Source: Spirochaeta lutea (GTDB lineage: Bacteria > Spirochaetota > Spirochaetia > DSM-27196 > Salinispiraceae). From it: DNA of 64,000 bases. The DNA is taken from NCBI RefSeq assembly GCF_000758165.1, contig NZ_JNUP01000064.1, positions 124,001-188,000 of the forward strand, given 5' to 3'. A model generated the notes under the pieces. The model was not told where the DNA came from. It ran no database searches and saw nothing but the letters and a program-made list of their open reading frames with translations. The translations under genes were made by a program, and so were the position numbers. Below, piece by piece: positions 1 to 8,360 of this stretch. Every line of letters starts with the position of its first letter. The stretch's first letter is position 1.

Positions 1-122
1 TTAGCAGGTATACATAATTCTCCAACGTTCCAGAACCGAATAAGTCATCTCACGGCTTTTCGGCTTGGGTTGTAGGATTTATCATAGATTGCTGCGTAGC
101 GGGTATAAGATAAGGAGTTTTC

Positions 123-1544
123 GTGGCGAAAAAAGACTTTCCTGGTGTCCACTTTTATGATCAGGACTTCGTCGATGTGTATGACCAAACCTGGGCTTGG
201 ATTGAAGAATTCTGGCAGAAGGGTTCAGAAGAAAATGGGTTGCAGCCAAAATTTTTCAACCAGCCAACCGCAGAAACCATTAGCCAAGTCGAAGCCTGTT
301 TCTCCACATTCTTCCTTGTCTACAGTAATAAAATCTACCCCTGCACTCCCCAGCTTGACAATTTTTATGCAAAACAGGAAGAAAATGGTGCAATCAGGAG
401 TGAATACCGGGTTAGCGACGGCTCAGCCTTTTTAACGGACGATAACCCGGAGGGGGTATGTCTACCCTTATTTTCATGGGCTGAGCATAACCTCTTTCAT
501 AAAATCGGTAATAAAAAGCGAATCAAAGAAATCATGCCGATCCTTGAGAAACACTTCTCCTGGCTGGAGTCGACCTTTAAGGATGAAAACGGCCTCTACC
601 GCGTACCGCTCTCAGCAACCGGGATGCCGAACAGTCCCCGTAAAAACAGCGTATACTATTGCGATTTCAATATGGTTATGGCAGTGAATGCCATGTATAT
701 GGCCGAGCTGGCTGATATTCTCAATGATAAAGAAATCAGCTTTTTTTATAAACGCCATTACTTCTCACTTAAAACGAAAATCAACCAGCTCATGTGGAAT
801 GAAGAATCAGGAACCTATTTTGACCTTGATGAGTCCCTTGCCCAGGTTCCGGTAAAACATCTGGGAGCCTTCTGGAGCCTGCTCTGTGAATTGCCCAACG
901 ATGCGAAGGCTGAAAAGCTTCTCGACCATCTCAAGAATCCCGATACCTTCGGTACCCCCAACCCCTTTCCTTCCCTTGCCGCTGATGAACCTGAGTTTCA
1001 CGAAACCGGCAATGGATACCGGGGGTCGGTATTCCCCCACCTGACGTTCATGGTCATAAAGGGGCTTGAGAAGTACGCCGGCTACTCCCTGGCCCGGGAG
1101 AGCGCTATCCGCCACCTCTACTATATGCTTGATACCCTTCATCCCGAGGGCAATCGACGGGGTAAGGTATGGGAAGCCTATAAACCGACCAAAGAAGGTC
1201 CGGCAGAGTGGCCGGACAACCCAGATTTTCCCCGTGAGCAGTTCATCACCACCGTTAGCCTCTCAACCATAACCCTGATGATAGAGAATGTCATAGGATT
1301 GTTTGTTAGCTTGCCCCGAAAAACGGTGGATTGGATCGTCCCGACCCTGGAGGTCATGGGAATTGATAATCTATCCCTAAAACGCAACCTCATAACCATC
1401 CTTAGCAACAAATCAAATAGGGGCTGGGAGATCAGGTTAGAGAGCGAAAAATTGTATTACTTTACCATCGATATAATCGGGGATAAGAAAAAGACCCTGC
1501 CCATCCCCTCCGGTAAGTGTTCAATGCTCATCGACAAGCTGTAA
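123..1544 (+). CDS. Six-hairpin glycosidase (GH63 / trehalase-like)
   Basis: A 473-residue protein with an all-helical (alpha/alpha)6 toroid look, probably cytoplasmic because no signal peptide is visible. The stretch GNGYRGSVFPHLTFMVIKGL and the later WEAYKP motif resemble the GH63/GH37 trehalase and mannosylglycerate-hydrolase-like group, which cut alpha-linked disaccharides. In many members the general-acid Asp lies in a GMDNSPR-type motif; here residues 167-173 read GMPNSPR, so that Asp is Pro. The protein may have another substrate, another acid residue, or no activity. The GTG start is supported by AAGGAG at 112-117. It stands alone, and the substrate cannot be given. Confidence 0.6.
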   Translation: MAKKDFPGVHFYDQDFVDVYDQTWAWIEEFWQKGSEENGLQPKFFNQPTAETISQVEACFSTFFLVYSNKIYPCTPQLDNFYAKQEENGAIRSEYRVSDGSAFLTDDNPEGVCLPLFSWAEHNLFHKIGNKKRIKEIMPILEKHFSWLESTFKDENGLYRVPLSATGMPNSPRKNSVYYCDFNMVMAVNAMYMAELADILNDKEISFFYKRHYFSLKTKINQLMWNEESGTYFDLDESLAQVPVKHLGAFWSLLCELPNDAKAEKLLDHLKNPDTFGTPNPFPSLAADEPEFHETGNGYRGSVFPHLTFMVIKGLEKYAGYSLARESAIRHLYYMLDTLHPEGNRRGKVWEAYKPTKEGPAEWPDNPDFPREQFITTVSLSTITLMIENVIGLFVSLPRKTVDWIVPTLEVMGIDNLSLKRNLITILSNKSNRGWEIRLESEKLYYFTIDIIGDKKKTLPIPSGKCSMLIDKL

Positions 1545-1640
1545 CCAGGGGTCAGATTTTAATTCCGCCTGGAGGGCATACAAGGTTGCAAGGGTTCCTA
1601 CAGGCGGTACAATTCCGTGGGTCACCCACTGGTTATAAAA
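1542..1640. repeat. Imperfect inverted repeat after the glycosidase gene
   Basis: The ends TAACCAG and CTGGTTA are perfect inverted matches and enclose a second pair, CCGCCTG and CAGGCGG. Together they can fold into one hairpin of about 100 nt. The left arm includes the stop codon of the glycosidase gene. It is not clearly the same family as the 105-bp GTGCGCAAAAGG elements elsewhere in the window, although size and design are alike. No U-tract follows, so it is not a classical terminator. Confidence 0.5.
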
Positions 1641-1714
1641 CCCGGGACTAGACTACTTTCCTTCAATTATTGCAGGCTCTTCAAACATTTGCTTTGAATG
1701 AGCCCCGCGCTGGA

Positions 1715-1754
1715 CCAAAAAACAGAACCTCGTTTCTAAGAAATGAGGTTCTGT
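1715..1754 (-). terminator. Rho-independent terminator for nudC
   Basis: A 14-bp stem (1722-1735 with 1741-1754, one G-U pair) has a 5-nt loop. Read leftward it is followed by TTTTTT, the U-tract of an intrinsic terminator. It lies about 55 bp beyond the nudC stop codon. Rightward the U-tract is poor, so any effect on the glycosidase transcript would be weaker. Confidence 0.8.
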
Positions 1755-1807
1755 TCTCTAATTGCCGCGTACTAGGTGCAGACGACTTCTGCACTTGGCT
1801 CATCAAG

Positions 1808-2629
1808 TTATTTTTTTTCTTCGCCTCTGCCCAATACGAGGTCGGTTAATTGCCGGGATAAACTCAGGGCCGGAGGCAGGAGCGGTAGATCCCCGGCAGT
1901 ATAGAACCCTGCATGGGCTAACTCATCCTCCTGGAGATCCAGTTCTCCCGAGTGATATTCCGCCGTGTATCCCAGCATGAGCCCCTCCGGAAAGGGCCAG
2001 GGTTGGCTCTTCCAATAGCGAAGACGGTGTATGCGAATGCCGGTTTCTTCTAAAACCTCACGGTGTACCGCTTCCTCGGCGGATTCGCCGGGTTCGATAA
2101 ACCCTGCAATCAACCCATAAAAACCATGGGGCCGGTTGGTATGTTTAGCCAAGAGCACTGCAGGCCCCCGATCCGTCGGTCTTGTGATCGCCACGATAAT
2201 CGCCGGGCTTATTTTTGGATAGTACACCTCGTTACACTGGGTACAGGTTTTTGAAATCTCCCGGGTATTCCAAAGAGTAGCAGCTCCACACCGGCCGCAA
2301 AACTGAGAACGTATATGCCAGTGGTACACATGCGCCGCCCGCCCTGCGAACCAAAAAACAGGTTCCTCAATCAGTCCGTACAGCTCACGGAGGGGTATCG
2401 CCTGGCCTCCGGGCAGCCTACCGTAGGACTGGGCGACAGAATGGTGGCAGACGAACACCGCCGCAGACCCGAGACTACCCACAGGAACCAGCTCCGACCG
2501 GGGAATTGTGAGCCCATGGTAGGCCCAAAACACGCCACCCTCAGGAATAACCACACCGGAATCGGTTACAACCAAAATGAGATCAGCCGGTTGGGGGGTT
2601 CCTTCTCCGGGCAGATAATTCTTATCCAT
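1808..2629 (-). CDS. nudC: NADH pyrophosphatase / NAD-capped RNA decapping Nudix hydrolase
   Basis: A 273-residue NudC-type Nudix enzyme. It hydrolyses NADH to NMNH and AMP, and family members also remove NAD caps from RNA. Visible features in order: a variable N-terminal domain; a zinc ribbon (FCGRC, then CTQC about 18 residues later); the Nudix box GFIEPGESAEEAVHREVLEE with the metal-binding REVLEETG core; and the NudC signature SQPWPFPEG. Length is normal for the family. It starts with ATG without a strong ribosome binding site. The gene is convergent with the upstream glycosidase and ends at the hairpin at 1715-1754. Confidence 0.93.
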   Translation of the reverse strand: MDKNYLPGEGTPQPADLILVVTDSGVVIPEGGVFWAYHGLTIPRSELVPVGSLGSAAVFVCHHSVAQSYGRLPGGQAIPLRELYGLIEEPVFWFAGRAAHVYHWHIRSQFCGRCGAATLWNTREISKTCTQCNEVYYPKISPAIIVAITRPTDRGPAVLLAKHTNRPHGFYGLIAGFIEPGESAEEAVHREVLEETGIRIHRLRYWKSQPWPFPEGLMLGYTAEYHSGELDLQEDELAHAGFYTAGDLPLLPPALSLSRQLTDLVLGRGEEKK

Positions 2630-2724
2630 AGAATCAGCCTACCCGCTTTAAACGCCCCTTTCAACACTGCTGATCCCCAAGAGGATCGGTCACCGGGAAA
2701 TCCCCGCACCCAACTCAGTAGAAA

Positions 2725-2770
2725 GTACGCAAAAGGTTGTAACGTACCCGCTATGCTAACTCGCCGTTCC
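2725..2770 (+). repeat. Possible half copy of the 105-bp inverted-repeat element
   Basis: GTACGCAAAAGGTTGTAA followed by a run ending CCCGCTATG matches the left arm and first inner block of the element family (consensus GTGCGCAAAAGGTTGTAAACGACACC then ATATAGC) with a few changes. No matching right arm is seen about 105 bp downstream, where the transporter gene begins. It lies in the divergent gap between nudC and that transporter gene. Confidence 0.4.
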
Positions 2771-2788
2771 CGCGTATAGTCAGTGCCT

Positions 2789-3703
2789 ATGAATACTCCC
2801 TTCATTGTGTCCGGAGAGTTGCTTGCCCTCGGAACGGCACTGTGCTGGACAATTACCTCCATCATGTTTTCCGAGGCAGGCAGGCGGGTGGGCAGCCTCA
2901 ATCTCAATCTCATCCGGTTACTCATCGCCTTGGGATTCTTCACCCTGTTCCAGGCTGTCACCGGCGGAGAACTCATCCCATTCTCAGCCCCCCAGCGAAT
3001 CTGGGCTACTATGGGGATATCGGGCCTCATCGGATTTGTTCTAGGCGACCTGTTCCTGTTTCAAGCCTTTATCCTCATCGGACCACGGTTATCTATGCTG
3101 GTCTACTCATCGGTGCCGGTGATTACCCTGGTTCTCGGATGGTTCTTTTTGGGCGAAACCCTGGGGGCCGGTCAGGGCTGGGGAGTCGCTCTTACTCTTG
3201 GGGGGATTCTCATGGTAATCGCCCTCAGAAACCGCTCGCCATCAACCGGATCTGGGGAGACAACGCTCCGCGAATTTGTGGTAGGTGTGCTCTGTGCGTT
3301 TTTAGGAAGTATCGGCCAAGCCGGGGGGCTCATCGTCGGCAGATTCGGCGCGGGAACAGAGTATTCTGCCTTCGCGGCTACCCAGATCCGTGTCATTGCA
3401 GGAATCATCGGTTTTTTGGTGGTGTTTATCCTCACCCGCCGTTGGCGACAGCTCTGGGGAGCCCTGCATAACGCAAAGGCCTACCCCTTCATCGTGGCCG
3501 GTTCATTCTTCGGTCCGTTTCTAGGGGTTAGTTTGGGTCTTTGGGCTGCTCAACGTACTCAAACCGGAATAGCAGCCACCCTTATGGCAATTGTCCCGGT
3601 GTTGATTGTTATTCCCTCCATCCTCATCTACAAAGAAAAAATCAATCTCGCAGAGATAATCGGTACCGGGATAACCTTGTGGGGGGTCAGTTTTTTGTTA
3701 TAA
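2789..3703 (+). CDS. EamA/DMT-family membrane transporter
   Basis: A 304-residue, very hydrophobic protein with about ten membrane helices arranged as two EamA repeats (roughly residues 5-140 and 160-300). This is the drug/metabolite transporter fold used for export of metabolites or amino acids. The substrate cannot be read from sequence. The first repeat ends GWFFLGETLGAGQGWGVALT and the second ends in IYKEKINLAEIIGTGITLWG, both typical of the repeat ends. ATG at 2789 is taken as start; an in-frame GTG two codons upstream is possible. No Shine-Dalgarno is visible. pth follows 9 bp after the stop, so the two may be co-transcribed. Confidence 0.85.
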   Translation: MNTPFIVSGELLALGTALCWTITSIMFSEAGRRVGSLNLNLIRLLIALGFFTLFQAVTGGELIPFSAPQRIWATMGISGLIGFVLGDLFLFQAFILIGPRLSMLVYSSVPVITLVLGWFFLGETLGAGQGWGVALTLGGILMVIALRNRSPSTGSGETTLREFVVGVLCAFLGSIGQAGGLIVGRFGAGTEYSAFAATQIRVIAGIIGFLVVFILTRRWRQLWGALHNAKAYPFIVAGSFFGPFLGVSLGLWAAQRTQTGIAATLMAIVPVLIVIPSILIYKEKINLAEIIGTGITLWGVSFLL

Positions 3704-3712
3704 TCACTGGGT

Positions 3713-4303
3713 ATGTCCGGCCCAAGGCAATCCCCCACCCCCGAAATCTCGGCAATTGTATTTCTCGGTAATCCGGGATCCCAGTACAGTAAAACCCGAC
3801 ATAATGCAGCATGGCAGGTTTGTGACGCTTGGCGTACCGGCCAGTCCTGGGAAAAAAAATTTTCATCCCTCTGGTCAAAAACCTCGGTAGGGGGAAAGGA
3901 TGTCCTTCTTCAGAAACCGGAAACCTACATGAATAATTCCGGTAGAGCAGTACAAGCCCTCCTGCAGTTTTTTAAGATCCCCCTCCAGTCCTGTCTTGTG
4001 GTTCACGATGATCTTGAGCTCCCCTTTGGTACGGTCGGGTTCCAGGCCGGCGGAGGTCTGCAAGGGCACAACGGCCTCAAATCCATAGCTGGGTCCTGCG
4101 GAGGGCCCGGCTTCCTTCGCCTTCGAATCGGTATCGGACGACCGGTTCACGGCTCCGTCAGCTCCTTCGTGCTGAGCCGGTTCTCTCGGGAGGAAGAGAT
4201 TCAATTCCCTCTGGTTGTTGAAACATCCCGTAAACTCCTCGAAGACCTGCTTGGGGGATCCGTGAAGCTGGAAGGTTCCGGTCGAATCAAGCGAGAAATT
4301 TGA
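3713..4303 (+). CDS. pth: Peptidyl-tRNA hydrolase
   Basis: A 196-residue Pth enzyme that releases tRNA from stalled peptidyl-tRNA. Seen in the sequence: LGNPGSQYSKTRHNAAW with the catalytic His and Asn (motif GNPGxxYxxTRHN), the NNSGRAV block, HDDLELPFG with the catalytic Asp, and GGLQGHNGLKSI. Length is normal. The start gives an N-terminal extension of about 12 residues before the first strand and no clear ribosome binding site, so translation may be coupled to the transporter gene 9 bp upstream. It converges on the glutaredoxin-like gene with a 50-bp gap. Confidence 0.93.
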   Translation: MSGPRQSPTPEISAIVFLGNPGSQYSKTRHNAAWQVCDAWRTGQSWEKKFSSLWSKTSVGGKDVLLQKPETYMNNSGRAVQALLQFFKIPLQSCLVVHDDLELPFGTVGFQAGGGLQGHNGLKSIAGSCGGPGFLRLRIGIGRPVHGSVSSFVLSRFSREEEIQFPLVVETSRKLLEDLLGGSVKLEGSGRIKREI

Positions 4304-4353
4304 TTCTCTGCATTTCTACCGGGAACCCTGAGGAAATACCGGGCTTTTATACC

Positions 4354-4653
4354 TTAATCCTGTGCTGGGATGGCCTGGGCGAGCTCCTCGAAAAAGAGCC
4401 CTTCATCCCACCTGGAGGGGAGTTCTTGATGCCAGCCCCGTACCATCCATTCATCGTCAATCTCAAGCTGGGGAATGGAAAATTCTCCCGCTTTGGCAAC
4501 CATATGTTCTCTAGCAGAGGCGTTGGAATCCACATCCACCTCTGAAAACTCCAGACCTTGACGGGTTAGTAATTTTTTAAGCCGATGGCAATCAGAGCAC
4601 CACGGGGTCGTATAAATCCGGAGCGACCGGGATTTTAAATCATTCCAATTCAT
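4354..4653 (-). CDS. Glutaredoxin-like (mycoredoxin-type) protein
   Basis: A 99-residue thioredoxin-fold protein. The N-terminus has strand RIYTTPWCSDCHRLKKLL with a CSDC redox centre, as in mycoredoxins and NrdH/glutaredoxin-like proteins, followed by the cis-Pro motif IPQLEID at about residues 70-76. Probably a cytoplasmic disulfide reductase; the electron donor is unknown. The C-terminus is slightly longer than minimal glutaredoxins. It is leftward, 12 bp beyond the recR start side is recR's stop at 4666, and it may be read as the gene upstream or separate from recR; its own start ATG at 4653 lies just past that stop. Confidence 0.8.
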   Translation of the reverse strand: MNWNDLKSRSLRIYTTPWCSDCHRLKKLLTRQGLEFSEVDVDSNASAREHMVAKAGEFSIPQLEIDDEWMVRGWHQELPSRWDEGLFFEELAQAIPAQD

Positions 4654-4665
4654 GCCAATAGTATA

Positions 4666-5253
4666 CTAAAAATTAGTTCTGCCGCGTAGGGATCGCGCCA
4701 AGGTGAGCTTATCCGCATACTCCAAATCACCCCCGACCGGAAGTCCCAGGGCCAGACGAGATACCCGTACCTGAGATTCCTTGAATAAGGTGTGGATGTA
4801 CAGAGCCGTGGTATCACCCTCCACGGTTGGATTGGTGGCGAGGATGATTTCAGCTACCTCTCCGTTTCGGACCCGCGAAACTAATTTCGCAATATTCAAT
4901 TGTTCGGGACCAACGCCGTCCAGGGGTGCCAGAACCCCATTGAGCACGTGGTATAAGCCGTTGTACTCATGGCTGGCCTCTAAGACCGCAACATCCTGGG
5001 GCTGTTCCACCACACAAATCACCGACTGGTCCCGGCGACGATCGGAACATACACCACAGATATCCTGTTCGGAATAATTCCCGCAAACCCTGCAGGGACG
5101 AATGGTCTGCTTCAGGTCGATCATAGCATCTGCGAGACCCTTGGCCACGGCGGCATCACTTTTCAGGATGAAATATGCAATCCGGGTCGCCGATTTTTTT
5201 CCAATCCCGGGTAGCTTCGAAAAAAGGGTAATCAGCCGATCAAGGCTTGTCAT
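4666..5253 (-). CDS. recR: Recombination mediator protein RecR
   Basis: A 195-residue RecR. It acts with RecF and RecO to load RecA at single-strand gaps; recF is also in this window. Domains in order: helix-hairpin-helix KLPGIGKKSATRIA, a four-Cys zinc finger (CRVC ... CGVC), a Toprim domain (ICVVEQPQDVAVLE), and the C-terminal Walker B-like part ending RGRTNF. Length is typical. Its ATG overlaps the ybaB stop codon in an ATGA junction, and dnaX lies upstream. The dnaX-ybaB-recR order is found in many bacteria. Confidence 0.96.
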   Translation of the reverse strand: MTSLDRLITLFSKLPGIGKKSATRIAYFILKSDAAVAKGLADAMIDLKQTIRPCRVCGNYSEQDICGVCSDRRRDQSVICVVEQPQDVAVLEASHEYNGLYHVLNGVLAPLDGVGPEQLNIAKLVSRVRNGEVAEIILATNPTVEGDTTALYIHTLFKESQVRVSRLALGLPVGGDLEYADKLTLARSLRGRTNF

Positions 5254-5552
5254 ACCATTCCTTTCAGAAATGGGAAATCGTTACCGAGAGAGCCTGCCTC
5301 TTGTTGCAGGCGTTCCTTCAATTTTGCATTTGCATCCCGGAATGCGGCTACAATGAGGTCCTGCAGCATATCCACATCTTCCGGATCTACAGCCTCGGGG
5401 CTGATCTTAATTCCGGTCAACTCCATGGTTCCGCTGAGTTCCACTGCAACCATATCTCCCCCGGCTGTGCCAACAACGCGGATGGTTCCTAATTTTTCCT
5501 GGCTCTCCTGAAGAGTTTTTTGTATGGATGATAGGTTTTTAAAGAGATCCAT
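5250..5552 (-). CDS. ybaB: YbaB/EbfC nucleoid-associated protein
   Basis: A 100-residue protein of the YbaB/EbfC family, which forms DNA-binding dimers. It opens MDLFKNLSSIQKTLQ, continues with a helical segment and ends with the conserved helix LQDLIVAAFRDANAKL. I chose ATG at 5552, which is the usual family start; a GTG seven codons upstream (5573) is also in frame. It overlaps the end of dnaX by 14 bp and the start of recR by 4 bp, so the three are probably translationally coupled. Confidence 0.92.
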   Translation of the reverse strand: MDLFKNLSSIQKTLQESQEKLGTIRVVGTAGGDMVAVELSGTMELTGIKISPEAVDPEDVDMLQDLIVAAFRDANAKLKERLQQEAGSLGNDFPFLKGMV

Positions 5553-7407
5553 CGGATTCACTGCGTACCTCACTCTCGTCTATAATTTGTCCCCGAAATA
5601 CTTCCTGAACCCTCTGTACGTTCGGGTCCAGCCCTGTGCCCTCTCGGCTAGATGTCTGCTTAACCAGGGCCTTCAGCTTTAACCCGGGCATCAACAAGCG
5701 CTCGATGTAGGCGCCGAGGGTCGAGGCCTCTTGGTTAATCACCTTTGCATTATACGGCTTATCGAAGGTCAGAACCAAGGTATCCCCATCCAGACGCCAC
5801 TCCAGGGCAGTTCCCAGGGTAATAGCCAGGGTGGCATTATCATGCTTCACCGCTTCTATTACCTCCCGCTGATGGCTTTCACTGATCACATCCGGGTTGT
5901 CCGCGGCAGGGCTAGTGCTCCGTCCATCGGTCCCCCCAGAGTTCATCGGGGTAATCTCCTGACGGGTTTGTACATCTTTCGGGGATTCCGGTTGGGATTC
6001 GGTCCCGGGGTGACCTCCCTCCCGGGTGCCAGAGCCGTCTTGTGTGCCAGCACCGCTCCGGGTGTCAGAACCGCCTTGTGTGCCAGCACCGACCTGGGTC
6101 GAACCAGGTGACTGGGGAGGTTCAGATCCGGATACATCGCCCCTTGCCCCCTGATTTGAATAATCCTGCTTCTTTGCGGATTGTGGTGAGGAGGGAACGG
6201 TGGGCTGGCGGAGATGTTTTGGTTCTTCGGTGGTGTTGCCAGATGCCTTGAGGTGAGAGGCATCTCCGGCGATCCCTGTTTTTAGCTCGGCAAGCTCACG
6301 CAGGGCATCCTCCAGGGTTAGGTACCGGGTTATCCCGCATGCTTTGCTTACAAAAACCTCAATATCGAACCGAGGATTCAAACTGTAGCGAATATTCCGG
6401 TAGGTCTGGAGCAGCAGCTCCAGTAACCGTTCAAGCTGGACCGCCGAAAGCCCATCCTGTACGAGATTCGAAAACCGGCCAGGGGATGCGCCAAGAAGAT
6501 GCTCTCGGGTTATTCCATGTTTTAGAAATAATACACTCCGGAAGTATTCACTTAGATCGGTAATAAACTGCTCAATAGAAATCCCAGCTGACAGAATTTT
6601 ATCCAGCTGTTCGAGGGCCTCATGTCCGTTACCCTGCACAAGCACCTCGGCGAACTCATTTACCCGATCCAATCCGATTAAGCCAAGTTTTTCCCGGATC
6701 TTCTCCATGGAAATCCTGCCCTCTGAAAAACTAATTACCTGGTCAAAAAGGGTGTATGCATCCCGAAGAGATCCGGTTGCTTCCTTAGCTATCCAGGTAA
6801 GGGCCTCTGATTCAGCCTCGATGTTCATTTCGTCGCAGGCCTCTGCCAGAAGAGTCCGTATTTGCTCGAGGGGAATGAGCCGAAAACTGAATTGCTGACA
6901 TCGACTGCGAATCGTTGCCGGAACCTTATGAATTTCTGTTGTGGCGAAGATAAATACTATGTAGGGAGGAGGCTCTTCGATGGTCTTCAACAAGGCATTA
7001 AATGCCGAGTTTGAGAGCATGTGAACCTCGTCAATTATATAGATCTTATATCGAGAGCTTTGGGGCGGAAACAATACCTCGTCCTTGATCGCTCGGACGT
7101 CATTTACCGATGTATTACTCGCCCCGTCAATCTCGATTACATCGATGGCCGTACCTCGGGAGATCTCTTCTCCCCCAGGATAATCCAAACAAGCCTCGGC
7201 GCTTGGTCCGCCGGGGCAGTTTAATGCCCGGGCAAGAATCCGGGCGGCGCTGGTCTTCCCGACCCCCCGGGGTCCGGAAAAAAGATAGGCATGCGCAATC
7301 CGGCCAGACACAAGAGAGTTCTTGAGGGTTGCGACAACAAACTCCTGCCCTACCAAGTGGTCAAACGTCTTTGGTCTTTTTCTACTGGCGGTAACTTCGT
7401 ATGCCAT
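5539..7407 (-). CDS. dnaX: DNA polymerase III subunits gamma and tau
   Basis: A 622-residue clamp-loader ATPase. Residues 1-230 form the AAA+ core with Walker A GPRGVGKT (45-52), Walker B IIDEVHMLS and the sensor-1 stretch FIFATTEIHKV. A clamp-loader collar follows to about 370. Residues 385-500 are a low-complexity linker, and the tau-like C-terminal domain (about 500-610) keeps the LVLTFDKPYNAKVI type pattern. The usual four-Cys zinc module between Walker A and Walker B is broken: C64 and C73 remain, but the last two Cys positions are Tyr76 and Gly79. SRP RNA lies upstream and ybaB-recR downstream. I see no frameshift slippery site that would clearly separate gamma from tau. Confidence 0.95.
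   Translation of the reverse strand: MAYEVTASRKRPKTFDHLVGQEFVVATLKNSLVSGRIAHAYLFSGPRGVGKTSAARILARALNCPGGPSAEACLDYPGGEEISRGTAIDVIEIDGASNTSVNDVRAIKDEVLFPPQSSRYKIYIIDEVHMLSNSAFNALLKTIEEPPPYIVFIFATTEIHKVPATIRSRCQQFSFRLIPLEQIRTLLAEACDEMNIEAESEALTWIAKEATGSLRDAYTLFDQVISFSEGRISMEKIREKLGLIGLDRVNEFAEVLVQGNGHEALEQLDKILSAGISIEQFITDLSEYFRSVLFLKHGITREHLLGASPGRFSNLVQDGLSAVQLERLLELLLQTYRNIRYSLNPRFDIEVFVSKACGITRYLTLEDALRELAELKTGIAGDASHLKASGNTTEEPKHLRQPTVPSSPQSAKKQDYSNQGARGDVSGSEPPQSPGSTQVGAGTQGGSDTRSGAGTQDGSGTREGGHPGTESQPESPKDVQTRQEITPMNSGGTDGRSTSPAADNPDVISESHQREVIEAVKHDNATLAITLGTALEWRLDGDTLVLTFDKPYNAKVINQEASTLGAYIERLLMPGLKLKALVKQTSSREGTGLDPNVQRVQEVFRGQIIDESEVRSESDGSL
6015..6112 (-). repeat. In-frame tandem repeat in the dnaX linker
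   Basis: Imperfect tandem units of about 24 bp (with TGTGCCAGCACCG and TGTCAGAACCG variants on the + strand) encode a Gly/Thr/Ser-rich run of the type GAGTQGGSDTRSGAGTQDGS. It lies in the flexible linker between the collar and the tau C-terminal domain, so length changes would probably be tolerated. Confidence 0.7.
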
Positions 7408-7532
7408 CTTATTCCCCCAGGGGTTTACCGCGGATCAGATGGTATCTACCAATCAGCCCGGCTTTTTACATTGTACTCAGATACGCTCTGGACGGCCGAT
7501 CCCAATACAATATGGTCAATCGACGCTCAGGA

Positions 7533-7550
7533 TAAAAAAAACCCCTTTAG
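7533..7550 (-). terminator. U-tract ending the SRP RNA
   Basis: TTTTTTTT (minus strand, 7533-7540) follows directly after the terminal CTAAAGGGGT strand of the SRP RNA rod, so the RNA stem itself can act as the terminator hairpin upstream of dnaX. Confidence 0.6.
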
Positions 7551-7667
7551 CTCCGGTCAAGCAATCTGCGGCACACCCATAGGCCGCCTACCGTTGCTCC
7601 CTTCCGGGCCTGGCGGAGTTTGGCGGTTACGAATTGCACAGCGCCTGACCTTCAACACTAAAGGGGT
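7541..7667 (-). ncRNA. ffs: Signal recognition particle RNA (4.5S-like)
   Basis: The minus strand contains the SRP domain IV signature CCAGGCCCGGAAGGGAGCAA, with the asymmetric and symmetric loops that bind Ffh M-domain, here closed by a GGAA-type tetraloop. The outer ends ACCCCTTTAG (7658-7667) and CTAAAGGGGT (7541-7550) pair perfectly, and inner pairs GGTCA/TTGACC and GCAAT/ATTGC extend the rod. Length is about 127 nt, a little longer than E. coli 4.5S RNA. A run of eight U follows the 3' end. It sits between the tRNA-Ser cluster and dnaX, a common location. Confidence 0.92.
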
Positions 7668-7673
7668 GAAAAC

Positions 7674-7760
7674 GGAGAGAGAGGGATTCGAACCCTCGGT
7701 ACCCGGATAGAGTACACACGCGTTCCAGGCGTGCACCTTCAACCACTCGGTCACCTCTCC
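7674..7760 (-). tRNA. tRNA-Ser(GGA)
   Basis: An 87-nt class II tRNA. Acceptor GGAGAGG pairs with the 3' CCTCTCC-type strand, there is a long variable arm, the T-loop is GTTCGAATC, and the anticodon loop CTGGAAC gives anticodon GGA. It reads UCC and UCU. It is the last tRNA of the leftward Ser/Arg cluster before SRP RNA. CCA is not encoded. Confidence 0.95.
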
Positions 7761-7791
7761 AGTTATTTTCTAATGGTACTCTCAAGCCGAC

Positions 7792-7878
7792 GGAGAGAGA
7801 GGGATTCGAACCCTCGGTACTGCAGAACAGTACAACGGATTTCGAGTCCGCCCGATTCAACCACTCTCGCATCTCTCC
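7792..7878 (-). tRNA. tRNA-Ser(CGA)
   Basis: An 87-nt class II tRNA with acceptor GGAGAGA, a long variable arm and T-loop GTTCGAATC. Anticodon loop CTCGAAA gives anticodon CGA, reading UCG. Its T arm and variable region are close to the neighbouring tRNA-Ser(GGA), suggesting local duplication. Confidence 0.95.
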
Positions 7879-7921
7879 ATTGGGGATGGCAGGTTGATCA
7901 CATCGGCCAGACTCCCCGCTA

Positions 7922-7995
7922 CGTACCCTAGAGGATTCGAACCTCCGACCTTCAGATCCGCAATCTGATGCTCTATCCAACTGAGCTAAGGGTAC
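7922..7995 (-). tRNA. tRNA-Arg(GCG)
   Basis: A 74-nt tRNA with acceptor GTACCCT/AGGGTAC and discriminator G, D-arm GCTCAGTTGGATAGAGC and T-loop GTTCGAATC. The anticodon stem TCAGA/TCTGA encloses loop TTGCGGA, giving anticodon GCG. It reads CGC and CGU. Bacteria usually read these codons with ACG (inosine); a GCG anticodon would avoid the need for A-to-I editing by TadA on this tRNA. Confidence 0.9.
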
Positions 7996-8006
7996 AAACC
8001 GTAATA

Positions 8007-8094
<88 letters not shown>

Positions 8095-8183
8095 AATGAA
8101 TTACACCTACATTTTTACTATGCCGCTGATTTTTTGGCAAGGCGGCTTATCCAGGGTACCCGCCAGTCCATCAGGAATAGTCC

Positions 8184-8268
8184 GGAGAGGGTGGGATTCG
8201 AACCCACGGTAGGGGACACCTACAACGGTTTTCAAGACCGCCTCCTTAAACCGCTCGGACACCTCTCC
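8184..8268 (-). tRNA. tRNA-Ser(TGA)
   Basis: An 85-nt class II tRNA, first in the leftward cluster. Anticodon loop CTTGAAA gives anticodon UGA, reading UCA and possibly other UCN codons. With GGA, CGA and GCU nearby, the cluster holds a complete set of serine isoacceptors. Confidence 0.95.
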
Positions 8269-8360
8269 AAAATGAGAGCACAATATAGCTTGCACCAAGG
8301 TTCTTGTCAACTCACCGGAATTTTCAACACAGGACCGGCACATCACTTCCCGATTAGTTC

